Shown in pieces: positions 19,501 to 34,500 of a stretch of DNA of 64,000 bases. Every line of letters begins with the position of its first letter. Position 1 is the first letter of the stretch. The translations under genes and the position numbers were made by a program. Under the pieces are notes generated by a model, which worked only from the letters and a program-made list of their open reading frames with translations, was not told the DNA's origin and searched no databases. The stretch is from Verrucomicrobiaceae bacterium (GTDB lineage Bacteria; Verrucomicrobiota; Verrucomicrobiia; Verrucomicrobiales; Verrucomicrobiaceae), in the NCBI GenBank assembly GCA_027486585.1, contig JAIXOU010000045.1, positions 1 to 64,000 on the forward strand, in the 5' to 3' direction.

Positions 19501-22500
19501 AACTGTCCAGCACCAAATTTGGTGACGCTGCCAGCCGTGATGTTCCCGCTAAGCGTGGTCGTGCCACCGATGTAGAGGAGAGCCTCATTCGTGCCTGCTG
19601 TGCCGAATTTGAGATTCGGATTGATTACCGTCGTTGCGGTAGTGGTTATGAGGCCACCGACATCCGCTCCGCTACCCGCAAACGTGATGGTCGCGTCGTT
19701 GTTCGCGCCGGTTGGGCTGTTCAACGTGGTGTTGGTGCCGACAATACGAAGTGCATACAGACTTGGGTTGAAGTCTGGAAGTGTGGTCGTAGCGGTGACA
19801 TTCACAACGGCTGAGCCTGCGGTCATGCCGGGGGTAAAGGGTACCATGGAAGCGTCCCCTACTGGAACAACGCCTGTCGTGGCATTATGCGTGACGAAGC
19901 GGCCACCTGTGCCCTCGATGTAATAGCCGGGCAACATGCCGGAGATAGCGGAGATCGCTGAGGCGGTAGGAGCACTGGTGAAGAGGACTTGTAAATCTGC
20001 GACACCCGCCGTGGGTGTTGCACCGAGGGCCGCAGAAGTCGATGGAGCAAAAACCATGGTTCCGCGGCCGGTGCCAGCTCCAGCGCTGCTGGTAGCACGA
20101 GAAATGGCAGCAGCCGTTATAAAGGCATCCCCTGTTCCTTCAAGGATAGGTGAGATGCGAGCTCCGCGGTCAAAGGTGACTGCACCAACGACTTCAGAAC
20201 CATTATCCACATTGTTCAACGCATCAGGAATGAGGGATGCACCATCAAGGTTGATGGCCAAGCTATCATCCCAACGGTTGCCGCCAGCAGCCATGTCTTG
20301 GAAGCTCAAGCTGCTGCCGGGGTGCAATCGAATGTTGGAGTAAAATTGAGCCGTTCCTGCATTGTTAAGGAAAGAACCACCAGTCTCTGATCTGAGACCA
20401 CCATAGACATCGATTAAGGCAGCTCCGCCCGAACCGACACCCAATGGACCAGCCGTATCGCCAAGAGCGTTGGATGTGTTGAAGCGCAGAGTGAGGCCAC
20501 GGGAGACGACCGTTTGCCCAGTATAGGTGTTCTGATCCTGGAAATAGACAAAGCCAGCGTTGAAGTTGCTGGTTCCGAGGCTGGCCAGAGAGCCAATCAT
20601 AACATCCGTAGGACCGCCAGCATCTCCAAGCCCAGCACCTGCTGTGGTGAGATTGATGGTGAGAGTTCTGGCCGTTCCATCACCACCGCCGAGGCGATAA
20701 ACACGGTTGGAGCTTGTGCCACCGATGACGCTCTCGGGGAGATTGGGTAAGCCTGGGGTGAGGGAAGAACCTGTGGCAGCACCTGTGTAGGTGCGGTCGG
20801 CACCGGTGGCACCGAAGTAAATCCGACCATCTAAGAGTCCGCTTTGATCAAGGTTGTTGGCTCCTGGTGTCGCTTCAAATGAGACATAGTTCACTTCATT
20901 GGAAGTGGTGGTCCGTGGCTGGATGAAGCTGGCTAATTGCGCCTGAGTGAAACTTGCGACCGTGCGAAGTATCGATGTGGCGTAGGGTGTGCCTGTCAGC
21001 ACGACTTCCTGGCCAGCGGCTGTGTTCAGATTGCCGGCTCCACGGATTCGGATAGTAGCGCCTGGATTGACATAGAAGTCACCTTTACCAAAGGAGGCCG
21101 TCGTGCTGCCAGCCGCGCGGCTGCCAAAGTCCAGCAAGCCGGAGTTCACATATATACCGCCATTCGGTGAGTTCGCAGTGTTGTTGTTCGAGTTAATGTA
21201 GAGCGCATTCGCACCGATTTTATTGATGAACAGGCCTGCTCCACCATCATTGAAAGCTCCAGTGAAGATAATGTCAGCCGAGGCAGCGTTTAAGAACATA
21301 TTCCCCTGCATGGTCGTGGTGCCAGCGATACCGAGGCCGTAACCATTGGCCCCAGTGGCTGTGAGAATTTGTGAGCCAATGGAAAGGTCATTAAAGGTCA
21401 GTATTTTATTACTGCCTGCTGCGAGGTTGCGATCGACGTTGATCGTGGAAGAACCCGCGACGTTCAGATTGGCACCCACACCTGTATTGCTGATGCGAAC
21501 GAATTCTTGATCCGTATCGGCTGCGGTGCCGACATCACTATCCACTAGAAGGTTCAGGGTGCCCCCGAGCAGGGTGACATTCCCCGTGCCCAGGCTGCCG
21601 GCTGTCAGATTGGAGTTGGTGCCAGCGGCAGCGTTGGTGGCTTTGGAGCGCACGATTAAGTTTCCGCCCATCACGGTGGTGCCGCCGGAGTAGTCGTTCA
21701 AATTGGTGACGTTGGCTAAGTCAATCAAGCCGCCGCCGATGCCTGAGACGATCAATTGACCTGTGCCTGTTGTCTTAGCAGCGACGAAGATGTCAGAGGT
21801 GCTAGTTGTGACCTGAATGACAGACTTGCCATTGAGAGTCAGGTTATCGGCAGCATTGTCGCCGATCTGTAAGTCCATGGCATTGGCACCAAGGTAACGA
21901 AGGATCTGACCGGTTTCGGCATTGTTGGCTCCGAAGCTCAAACTGCCGTTGAGGATGTTACGGCGGTTGGTGATTGCACCGCCCTGGCGGTCCACGTCGA
22001 TCTGCACGATCGGGTTGTAGTCACCGAGAGTCACGCTGTTGCTGAAGGTAACGTTGCCGGTGAGATTGTCCTGGCCACCACGAAGGAAGAGGGTGGTATT
22101 CGGACCGTCCATGAAGATGGTGCCACCGTTACCCGCCACTTTGGAGACAGGGTCGGTTTCGGTGCCGTTGGCGTAGCGGAGGACGAGTGAACCCTGCTGC
22201 ACACGGATGTTGCCGGCGAAGGCCTGCTGCTCAGAGTTCAAGTTCAGCTGTCCAGAACCAAATTTGGTGATGCTGGAGGCTGCAATCTGACCGGAGGTCG
22301 CACGGTTGGCCGCCGCATTGTCACCCAGAGTGACGGTGTTGTTGTTGAAGAGCAACAGTTCGCTTGTACCTGCTGAGCCGGCTTGGATACCCGTGGTGAC
22401 GGTGCGAACGCCATTGAGGATCAACCCACCGCTCTGAACGATGAGGCGGTTAGCACCCACGGTGTTTGTCGTAGCGACTGCCAAGGTGAGGTTTTGGTCA

Positions 22501-25500
22501 AGACGTGCCGCGTAGGTATCGATGTCAAAACCTGTACCGAGCACGGTGGCAGCAGTCTGGAACAGCACACGGTTCGTTGGCGTGCTGACGGTGGCTGCAG
22601 TGGTTCCGCCGTTGGCCAGAGAATCAAAGCCCGCCAAAGTATAGCCGGTGTCGCTGTTGTAAGTGAGGAATTGATTGTCCGTATTGCTGATCATCCAGGG
22701 GGTAACCATGCCATTCGTGATGGCAGGCGCGGTCGTGCTTTTGAGCATTTCATCCGTGCCTAGCTGACCTGTGGTGTGATTCAGCTGAATGGTGCCAAAG
22801 CCTGTGGTGCCACGGGTGATGGTGGAGCCGACCAGAGTGGTGGTGCGGCCCTGAACACCACGCGCTAGTTCAATGAAGGAACCCCCGGTGGAGGAAATCA
22901 CACCGACGGTTTCTGAGGTCTCTAGTGCAGCATTGCCCTGCATACGGACCGTGGAGTTGTTTAGGGTGACATCTGTAGCATCTGCCCAGCGGCCCACCGT
23001 ATTGGTGGCAGGAAGCACACCAGCGGAAGTATTGTCAAAGCGCAGGGTTGATCCTGGACGAAGCGTCACGGGACCTGCACCAATGAAAGTGCCGGCCTCT
23101 CCTGCGACGTTCAAGATGCCATAGGTCTCGATACTTGAGGTGGCGAGTGTGCCACGGAAGTCGAGGGAGCTGTTGCGGTTAATCCAAGTGCTGCCGCTGT
23201 AGTTGTTATTGTTGAGGAGCACGATGGTTCCTGAGCCATTGCCGATGACGCCGTTATTTTCCACCGACATTGGTGCGCCGACGATCAGGCTAGATGGACG
23301 GGAAGGAGAGGCATTGGTGAGCACGTTTGCATTGCTGCGCCCGATGAAGAGTGTCGATCCACCAGCACCTAAGCGATAGGTGTCACCACGACCTGCGGTA
23401 AGTGTCGCTGCATCATACAGACCATTGGCGCCGACGCCGTTGGTGGTGCTGCCGAGGTAGCCCATGCCGTCACCCAGAACACTTTGATCGAGAACTTGAG
23501 TGTAAACTGCATTGATGGCCAGGACGGAACTGTATGGGTTAACCGCAGAAGTGTAATAATTGGAAAGACTCGATTGGATACCGCCACTGCCAAGAGAACG
23601 GTAGCCGATGGAGCTAAGTGGCACATCTGAGCCGATGCCTAAGAGACCGTAGTTATTCAAGTTCCCACCGACGGCGAAGGTTTGGTTGGCTTGGACATTG
23701 CCAGTGCCGTTGATAATAAGGCGTGAGGCAGGATTGATGATGACCTGACCACCTAGCTTAGCCGTGCTACTCAGGTTGACGCGGTTGCCGTCCATGTTGC
23801 CGAAGTAGGTGGTGCCGCCATTTCCAAGAACGGTGCCGCCTTTGTAACCTGTTGTGTTGTCCGCATTGATGAACAAGTCACTGCCGCCACGCTTCACAAA
23901 GGTGCCGTTGCCACTGATCAGTCCATTCAGCGTGAGACGTACGTCATTCTGGAGATACATGTCACGAGTAAATGTGGTGGTGCCTTGGAACCAATGGCTG
24001 GCAGCATTGCCACCCGTGGTCAGCATGTAAGGGCTGCCCAGCACGCCACCGACTTCGAGGTTATTTAGAACGACTTGTTTATCGTCGTTGTTGGCCAGAA
24101 CGCGGTCTGTCTGTAAACGGCCAAGACCACTGGAGACAAATTCATTGCTGGAGATGCCAAGAGTAGAACCAAAACGAATGCTGGTATCTGAGAAAGTCAT
24201 CACGCGCTCTGTCGCGGCCGTGCCGTCACCATCGGTGGTGAGAAAGAGGCCGGTCCCAGTCGCACCGGTGTTGATTTCGACGGTCTGATTGCTGCCAAGC
24301 GGGTTAGAGGCCCCGTCAGCCACGCGTGGAGTGAGTGTTCCCCCATAGATCTTCCAAGCGCCGACGCTGTTTTGACCAGCACCTGATTCCGTATGGGTGA
24401 GGACGAGGTCATTGGCTCCTGTCTTCGTGAGTGTGCGGCCTGCGGCATTGACTTGGCCAGCAAGGAAAACACGACCGCCTGCGGTGCGGATAACAGTGTC
24501 TTGATTGAAGGTCGTGGCACCGTTCACCTGGATGATGCCAGCGGTTGAGGTGATGATTGGCGCATTGACGGTGAGGGTGCCGATCCCTGCGTTCTGTGTG
24601 GCTGCATTAAGAGTGGAGGTCACGTTGGCTGGAAGGGCGACACCCTGCGCGAAAGCGGTGGCAGAAACCGTGAGGTCATAGCCATTTCCACCGCCCCAAA
24701 GGTTGTATTCAAAACCATCAGTGACTTCGGAGGCTGTCTGAGCACCATTTAGATAGGTAGTGGCATTTAACGTCAGAGTACCTCCCTGAAGGGTGATGGG
24801 ACCTGTGCCAAGAGATGTCAGCTTCTGAGCTTCGAGGCGTCCGTTAGCGGCCGTGCTGCCGACGGCGTTGGTCACACGTCCAGATTCCACGGTGGTACCG
24901 CCGGTGTAAGAACCGTGGCCGCCGAGTGTGAGAATACCATTTCCAGTCTTGGTGACCGCAACGGTGCCTGATCCATTGGTGATGGCACCTGTGAAGGTCG
25001 GATCAACACCGAAGCCATTGGCGATACGGAGATTGACTGCGCCCGACACATTGCTGGTGACGGTTCCGTTGCCGGTGAGACCGCCGAGCGTTGTGGCTAG
25101 GCCGTTCATATCGAAAATGCCGGCTTCGTTGACGTTCAGCACATAGCTGCCGAGCGTGGTGTTGAGGCCAGCCGGACGGAATTGATTGGTGAACTGAGCA
25201 CCTGAAGTGGCAAAACGGAGAGTGCCATCCTGAACGCTGACCACTGGGAGACGAGCACTTGGGGTAGCTACGACGTTGCTGGCATTCAGCAGATTGGCGC
25301 TGCCGGAGATTTCAAGAAGGCCGGGGCCGGTCTTGGTGAAATCACGAGCGGTGATGCCGCCGGCGATGACAGATGCTCCGGTCGTGTCAGCCACATAGGT
25401 GATCGCCTCCGTAAGAAGATTTGAGGTAGATCCGGTGCCGAAAACAAGCGCCGGGCTGATGGTCGCTGGAGCGTTAGCTGTTCCTGGGTTCATGATCAGA

Positions 25501-28500
25501 CCGCCGTTACCAATACTGAGGGCGGCCTGAGTGCCGACAGCAATGTTGCCAGCGGTGCGTAGGGCGTAAACCCCTGTGGCACCTGTATTCAGTGTGTCAC
25601 CAGCCGCAGCAACATCAATGAGGTCATTCAAGGTGAAGGCACCTCCGTTCAGAGTGTTTCCACTGTAGGTGACCGCGCCGAATCCGGTGAAGGGGGCACC
25701 AAAGGTTACAAACGTTGCAGCCTGATTGGCTCCACTGAGGCGTGCGAAGACGGACGGTGTTGCCAGGGTGCCGTTTGTTACGGTCTGCGCTGTGCCCGTG
25801 GTCACCTGCTGGTTTGCGACTGTGCCGAGAGCTGCAAGTGAGGACGGCTGGAGAATCAGGGTACCGTAGTTGACCGTGTTGAACGCATTCCCGCGAGTGA
25901 GAGCGGTAGCAGTAACAACGTCGGCACCGTTGGTGGCGATCTGACCAGCCGCACCATAGGTGATGGTCGGGATCGTCAGGACTTGTGCCGCAGCATCCGC
26001 CAGAGAGAGGGTGCCGCTGTTGATTGTCACCGAGGTCGTGGCAAACGGTGTTCCTGTCGTGGCAGTTGTAGAAACGGTGCCGCCGGTAGCGCTGAAAAGG
26101 CCAACATTCGGATTGATCTGCTGCGCACCGCCGAGAGTGAGATTGGTGATGGTGTTGGCGCTACTATTGAGAGCCAAGGTGCCGGGGCCCGTTTTTGTGA
26201 TGCCAAAGGCTCCGCTCGTTGCCGTCGAGATCGCCAGCGTCTGACCGCTGGCAACGTCAATGCCGCTGTTAACGGTCAATTGCATCTGGCGGGTCGTTGT
26301 GAAGCCGCTGGAGATCGAAAGGACACCGCCGCGGAGGCGCACATCAGCTGGACCTGCAATGGTGTGGGGTCCGGCCGCAGCCAAAACTGCCGTGCTACCG
26401 AGCGCTGCATCCGAATTCACGCGAAGGATGCCGGCATCAATGAAGGTCCCAACTCCATAGTTGGCTGCATCAGTCGCGACAAGATTTGCCTGCGTATTAG
26501 TGCCCGTTAGAACCAGCATGCCAGTACCATTCTTGACAAAGTTGGAGCCTTGCACGCTGCTGTTGGAAAGATTTCCCGAGAATGTGATCGGCTGGTAATA
26601 ATTGTTGGTCGTGAAGGTGCGGTTGCGGAGCGTCGCGTCAGCCTGAATGTCGTAGTTGCGCGTGAAGGTCAGCGCTTCGCGGCCGGAGAATGAGCGAGTG
26701 GTGTTGCCAGCCACGTTATCTGCACCCAGTGCGTTGACGATGGTACGAGGGCCACCGACTGCTTCAATGGTGCCACCACGATTGGACTCGCCTCCCAGGA
26801 AGGTAAAGTTGCCGGTTCCGAGAGGACCACTGAGGATCGTCGGTGCCGTAGCAAGGCCCGTGTAGTAGGTGTCTGAGGAGATCTGGAGACGGCCGCTCAA
26901 GAGCTGAGTGCCGCCAGAATAAGTATTCGTGCCGAAGCCATTCGAACTGGCTGAAAGCAAGACCGTACCGCCAATGGCCGGAGCGACCGCCGTTGTTCCG
27001 ACCTGAAGGAGGCCAGCGCCACTGATCGGACCCTGGAGGTCGATCATACCGCCGCGCCAGTTAGTCACGTCCACCGCAGCTGCGCCGACCTGAAGAGTCG
27101 TGCCGGTGAGAAGGGAAATGCCGCCGGTCACACGAGCAGTTTCGTTAGTGCGACTTTCGAGCAAGCTGACGCCCGTGCCGTTGACCTGAGACACAAGGAT
27201 GTCACGGCCAATGGTGTATTTACCACCAACGCTCAAACCGCCGCCCACGTTTGTGGCCGAAGCAGCAAGAATGATGGCAGAGGTGCTGTTGCCGAGAGGA
27301 CCCGCAACACCTGGAAGGACATCACCGACCGCGACGATGGAGCTTTGGCCGATTTGGGTAAATCCTTCGTAAGTGTTCACGCCTCGGAAGGAAACCTGCT
27401 GGCCACCGATTTTGATGAGGTTCGAGCCGTCGAGTCCGCTGATGACGCCATTGGTGGAGGAGCCAGCAGTGAGGCCGACTGCCATGGCACCTGTGCTGCC
27501 AAGGTTCCAAGTCCTAGTTGCACCGGCAGCGCCGCCGCCGTCCATGTCCACATTGCCATTGAAGACGAGTTCGCCACCGTTGTTGGTGCCGAAGTCGCCC
27601 TGAAGCAGGACATTGTTATCAAGGGTGACGTTGGCGCTAACGGCGTTGTTTGGACCGAAGTCAGCACGCAGGTTGCCGCCATTGAGAATGAGGCGACCGG
27701 AGCCGAGGGCGAAGTTGTTGCCGATGGCTAGTGTGGTGTTGGTGTTCACACGCGTGTCACCGACGAGACCGGTGTTACGCGTAACCATCACCATGTTGGT
27801 GCCGTTGCCATTGACGAAGGAGGGACCGTTAGCAAACAGGTCTGCGGTGAGCGCGCCCACTTCCACGCGAGTGGTGTTGGCTGTGCCGCCGGTAAAGAGG
27901 TTTTCAAACAAGGCGGTGCGGCCGCCACTGACGAGCACGGAGCCGAAGTTGACACCGTTCTGGCCACCACCAGCACCGATTTGATATTTGCCATTGCTGT
28001 TGGCACCGAGTGTGTCGTTGAAGTAGAAAGCTTCAGCTTGAGTGGAGTTACCCAACCACCAGTCGCCATTACCGATTGTAGCGAGATTAATATTCTGGCT
28101 AAAGTAGCCGTAGTCGAGTCCGAGCACGCCGCCGAAGGGGCCGGTGGATTCGATCTTCACCTGACCAGCCGTTGGTGTTCCGGTCGTGATGATGGTAGGC
28201 AGTGCGCCATTGTAGGCGATGCCAAGACCTGCGAGACCGATACCGTCAGACTTCAAAGTAACTGCGTTGCTGGCGATGTTAGCCATGTCTGCGATGCGGA
28301 TCATACCACCAGGATTGACAGTGATGGCTCCCGAACCAAATGGCGTGCCTGTGCCGCGGAACCCCGAGGCTACGGTGCTAGCGGCCGCATTATTTGTGGT
28401 TCCCCAGATGGTCGTGCCCCCCGAGTAATTGTTGGTACCGTTGAGCAAGGTCATCGTGCCATTACCAAATTTCTCAAGGTCGGATGTACCGCTCTGAGTG

Positions 28501-31500
28501 ATCTGGCCAGCAAACGTGGACTGCGTGCCGCTGTTGACCGTCATGTTAAACGAAGCCTGCGGAATGAGGGTGGTGGTGCCACCGACCCAGACACCGCTTT
28601 GGAGGGCCAGGGCGATAGTGCCATTGCCGTCCATCCCTGCTGCGCCACCGCCATTTTCAAAAGTGAGGTTTGAAATGCGTACCAAGGTAGCCTGGCCGTT
28701 GTTGTTTAGGCCAGCATTGCCGCGCACGAAGATGTTGCTGTCGAAAATGGCAGAGGCGCGGATATCGGACGCGATGACCGATGCTGTGCCTGAGGCGTTA
28801 GCGAGGAAGGGATCAAGCTGAAGGGTGCCGCCGTTGAGGATGATGTCCTGGCCGCCGAAGACGCCGTTGCCAGCGCCGAGCGGTGTGCCGGTGCCGCTAA
28901 AGGGCACACGGGCGATCAGAGTGCCCGCGTTGATGGTAACTGCAGCGTCAATGCCTGGGTTGATCGAGTTCACGATCAGCTGGCTGCCACCAAATTTGGT
29001 CAGGCCCTGTGCGGCGACCATTTGCGCCTGAATGGTCATGTTACCAGCATTGTAGAAAATGGCTTCACCAGCGCCAGCGGCTCCGAAATTGATCGTCATC
29101 GGGCTGACGACACCTGGTGTGATGGAGCCCGTCGGGTTGATCGTCGGAGTGCCGGTGTTGATGATACCACCACTCCCAATGGTGAGCGTGTTAAATGTAG
29201 CGGTCGGGCTAATGTTAAAGGTACCGTTGATGCGCAACGCATAGAGAGATGTGTTGGCAGCGAGGGTTTTGGCAGCCGTGGTCACGTCCACGATGTCATT
29301 GGCACCCAAGGCACCGATGGTGGCACCGGAAAGAATCTGGTTATAGGCGATTTCGCCCGCTCCTGGCGTGAGTGTGCTAACAATCGGCTGGAAGCCTGTA
29401 CCTGTGCCGGTCGGGTTGTAACCAACGAAGGTATTGGCCACTTGGTCCACGATCCAGGGTGCGATCATGCCGCCGTTGACCGCTGTTGCGCCGTTGTTGG
29501 TCGTGCCACCCAAGGCACTGGCGACGGCTGTGCCGTCGATCTGCGTGGCGGTCAGGCGCTCGAAGCTAAGAGGAGTGGTCAGGTTGGTTCCGAGGAAGCC
29601 CGCGTTGTAGCTGATGGTGACTGTGCCGCGGTCGATACGGTCGATGTTACCCACATTGAGCTGGGCACTGGACGCACCAGTGTTACGAGCAACGGTCAGG
29701 ATACCGCCTTTGCGTGCGGTGACGTCGCCGATGGTTTCAACCGCGTTGATATTGACACCACCATCATAACGGAACTGGCCACCATTGAGGTCGATGCCCA
29801 CGGCATCCCCCCAGCGGCCTTGATTTCCTGCGACGAGGTTCCCGCCATTACCGGCAATGTTGGAATCAATCAGACGAACCAGACCACCTGGGCGGAGGTT
29901 GATCGTGTTGGTTGCGGCGGATGTATCCGCCTTCCAGTTGGAACCGAGAGAACCCTGATAGATGAGGGTACCATAGACTTCAACTGCGCCGGTGCCCAAT
30001 GCACGCTCGCCCACAGGTGATCCACCCGTTTCAACGGTAAGGCCGGTACCAGCGGTCACCTGAGTGCCTGCTGTGAAATCGTTGGAGTTACGGATGAAGA
30101 CCGTGTTACCGGAGTTGGTGACGGCACCGAGCACATTGTTACGCTGAGGCCCGATCTGAAGGTAGTTGGACCCTGTGAGCACGTTGTTCGCACCGTCAAA
30201 GCCAAAGTTATTCACCCCACCGACGAGGCGATAGACGCCCACACCCGGATTCCAAGCATCGGCCACGCCGGCACCCAATGTGGGTGCCATATACTTGACT
30301 TCGGCGCTGAGGCCTGAGCCCAAGAAGGTTTTACCGTCGGCGATGGTGGACAGATTCAAGGCCTGGGTAAAGAAGGCCTGAGACAACTGGAGGGTCGTAC
30401 CATACGCGCTGCTGAAATTGCTGCTGGTGAGGACAGTTGGATTGAAGTTGTCATCCAATGAAACCGCACCCAAGGCGTTCACACGACTCATGACGGTGAG
30501 GTTGGCACCCGTCACACTGTTATTTCCGGCGATGCGGAGCGTGCCTTCTGGGAAGACACGAACGGGGCCACTGCCGAGCGCATTGGTCAGGGAGGTGACC
30601 TGCACGTCACCACCGATGATGTTGGTGCCGCCGGAGTAGTTGTTGGTCGTATTGGAAATGACAATGCCGCGCATGGAACCGTCACCCAGCTTGTTCAGAG
30701 CGCCTGAACCCGTGATTTGTCCCACGAGTTCGAGAGCCCCACTTGGACCGTCACTGTTGGTCTGGAAGCTGGCCTGAGCACCCTGGATGGTGGTCGTGCC
30801 AGCGACGCGGACGCGATAGAGATTGCCACCACTGAGGTTGAGGGTGTTGTTGCTCATGTTCAGAGCGCCCACCTGCATGATGTTAGCCTGACCAAAGGTG
30901 GTGTTCGTGGTGACGGTGCTCTGATTGACGTTGATCTGGGCTGGGCCTTTAACATTGACGGTGTAGCCGAGACCTGCTTCAGCGCCGAATTTGACGACCT
31001 GATTGTTGAACTGTTGGCCAAGCGTATTGTTGGAGGAGCCGGTGTTGCCGTTGCTGAAGAGGAGGCCAAGCGTGCCGCTGTAGAGATTCACATCACCAGC
31101 CGTGCTGCCATTGGCACCACCAAGACCAAAGGTGGTGTTATCAAGATTGATGCCACCGGTCGTGTTGAGACCATAGAGGTTGGTCGGGCCCGTAAAGGTG
31201 TTCATGCCAGCGTCAGGCGTGCTAGCGCGGTAGCCGTCAATGTTGAGGACGCCGGTTCCGTTTTTCTGAAGGGTAAGCGATCCATTAAGAACGCCCGTGT
31301 AGGTGGAGGTCGCAGGGCCGTCCATGCTCAAAATGGCCTGTGAGCCAGAGTTGGTGATGGTGCCGCCTACATTGATGAAGCCCGTGCCACCGACCTGACG
31401 ATTGTTGCTGCCAATGGTCTCAAAACCAAAGCTGTTGCCATTCAAATCGAGAGTTGCCCCAGCATTGACATTGAGGTCGGTATTTAACCGGCTGGCTAGA

Positions 31501-34500
31501 CCACCTGTGCCGAGTTTTAAGATACCTTCCTGGATGCTCAGATCGCTAAGAATGGAGGTTCCGCTGGCGAGGGTCAGGGTGCCTGCGCCAAATTTGGTCA
31601 TTGCATTGGCGGTGACATTGCCGGTGACTGCAGCGTTTTCGCCCGTTTTCACGTAGATCAAGGCTTCACCAAGCGTGCCTGCGCCTACAGTTGTGGCGGA
31701 GGTAATGTCATAGATCAGGTTGCTGCTGATCGTATTGCTGCCGTTGATGAGAATGCCGCCTTCGTTGACGTTATCGATGGCCTTGATGCTAAGAGTGCCG
31801 CCGCTGACGTTTGCCGTGGTGCGGAAGGCATAGATGCTATTGGAACCGCTGAGGGTCTGGGCCGAATTGATGTTGGCGATGGCCGTTGGGGCAAGGCCTG
31901 AGAGGGTTGTGTTCACCGCTCCAGCGTAGGGCGCGACACCGTTGGCACTGTTGGTCGTGAAGTTGGCCACTCCTGCTGAGTCAGCTGTGATTAAATGCGG
32001 TGCGAAGATGCCGTTGTTAACGGCCGAGGTAGCAGCGAGACCACTGTTGATCACGTTGGTAGTGATGACGCGGGCCGTATTGGCACCTGTGGCTCCAAGG
32101 GTGGTGCCACCCGCCGTCTCGATTATCATAGTGCCCTGGTTGTTACGCACAAGATTGTCACCTGCAAACTCAGCCGAGAAGGCTCCGCCGCTCTCCAGAC
32201 GCAGGTGACCACCGCCACCGTAGTTGTAGTTCGTGGTGCTGGCTGCATTGGCCAGGGTGATGTTTGCACCCGTATTCACGGCACGCACGGTGCCACCGAG
32301 GAAGTCAATGTTGGTGTTATCAGCTGCTGTCGCCGTGCTGTTGGTCCAGGGAGTGCTGGTGCCAAACTGGTAGGTGCCCCCGATGAAGGCAAGCTGACGA
32401 GCGGTATTATTGGCCGTGGTGATCAACGTGCCAGCACCGGTTTTCATGCCGGTGTCGAACTCAGTTCCCTGGGAGATCACACCGCCAAGCGTCAGGGTAT
32501 TTCCCGCCGTCACGTCAATGCCACCGGAGAAGGTGGTGTTGCCGTTGTTGTTAAAGGTAAGGCCGCGGTTGGTGGTGAAGGTTCCATCCACGCGGAAGGT
32601 GCCACCAGTGTATCGCGTGGAGTTATTGGCACCGCCCACGTTGAAATCACCACCGATCTGAATAGCTGCCGTTGAAGCTGGATCACCAATGTTAGCGAGC
32701 GCACTGACCCTGAGGATACCATCCGCCACAATGAGATTGGTCTGGGCATTGGTGCCATTGAGGACCAAGGTGCCGAGTCCGCGCTTAATGATACCTCCGC
32801 CACCGTCGAAAGTCGAAGTCGCTGCCTGGGTGAGAGTAAGCCCACCCATCACATCTAGCGCACTATTGCTAGTGAGCGAAATATTGCGGCTGGTGGTAAA
32901 CGAGTTTTCCAATACAGCCAGACCGCCACCCGCGAGGATGATTTGACTGGAACTAGCCAAGTCAGCATCTCCATTGATGCCGAGGAAACCGCCCGTCACC
33001 GTTGTCGTGCCAGTGTAGGTCTGGATGCCCGTGAGCATTGCCAAGCCTGGGCCAGCCTTGATAAAGTGGTTGCCAGACGCGCCGCCGGTGCCGTTGGAGA
33101 TCCCACCGTCGAAGTAAAGAATGCCCGCGTTAAACACCTCAGCACCGATGTTATCCGAGGTGACAAACAACTGACGCGCCACGCCAGATGAGCCATTGGC
33201 AAGGTTCACAGCACCCGCAAGACGGATCGTGGAGGCGTTATTGCTAAAGGATACCCCGGAGTCGACAGTGAGGTTGATGGTGTTGGGAAGCGAGAGAGGG
33301 GCATTCATCCTGACCTCACCGATGTTTTGCTCAACACGAAGGTTGCCACCGTTCAGGGTGATAGCACCAATGCCCGTGGCCGCATTATTGGCACTGAAGC
33401 GGAGGTTGGCGTTGGTGTGGACGATCGTATCGCCGCCGTAGGTCATTGGCACATCATACTGAGCCGTGCCACCACTGTTGTTGACGGTCTGGTCAGCACG
33501 CCCGACATCACCAGTCATGCTGGTGCCGATGATGACTGAATTGCTGCCGCCCGTAAGCGGGGCCGCTAGACGAATCGTACCTTGGCCCGTACCAAGAAGG
33601 AATTTGTTGCCCGTCGCAGGAGTCAGAGTGCCCGTGTAAGTTCCGGTGTCACCGACGGTGGCTCCCAGGTAAACATTGCCACCCCAGAGAGTGGACTGAT
33701 CGATGTTTTGACTGAATCCAGGGGCAGCAATGCCCACATAAGCACGCCAGTTAGGTGCAGAAGTGTTGGAGGTGAAGGCCGGAAGCGCAGCAGGATCACC
33801 GACATAAGTGAGGGCGATACCCGAGATGGCGCCGAGATCGGAATTCAGAGTAACCTGACTGGCATTGATGTTTGTGGAGGCCGCAAGGCGGATAGCAGCA
33901 CCTGGATTGATGGTGACGGCTCCCGTGCCGAAAGGCTTAGCAGTGCTAGTGGCATTGATGCTGGCCAAAACACCCGAATTAACCGTAACAGCAGCCGAGT
34001 AACCTGAGGAATCGCCACCCAGATACCAGCGCTCATTGCCGTACTTTTCCAGCGTTCCCGTTCCACTGATGGCACCGTTGGTCTGGAAAATATGAGTCAT
34101 GTAGGCCTGCGTCGGAGCATTGAGAGTCACGGCGCCATAGCTGGTAGTGACGTTGTTACCCGCCTGATTGCGGATATCGAGCACGATGGGGGCCGTGCTA
34201 CCGGCGCGAGCATTCACAGTCAAGTTGTTGAAACCTGTTGCCCCAATGTTCATGTTACCAAGACGAGCGTCATTGTTGAAGGTGATGTTGTTGTTGTAAC
34301 GCGCATTGGCCGTCGCGAGGTAAGTCGAGCCACCCCAGAGGTCGATGTTATTGGCGGCAGCAGGATTGATGGTTCCGCCCGCCGCTACAGCTGCACCCGC
34401 ACCACCCTGTGATATACGGGTTTCACCTGAATTGATCGTCAATGCGCCAGTGAAGGTATTACCAGCTGCTCCAGGTGCTAAAGACAAAATGCCGGGCCCA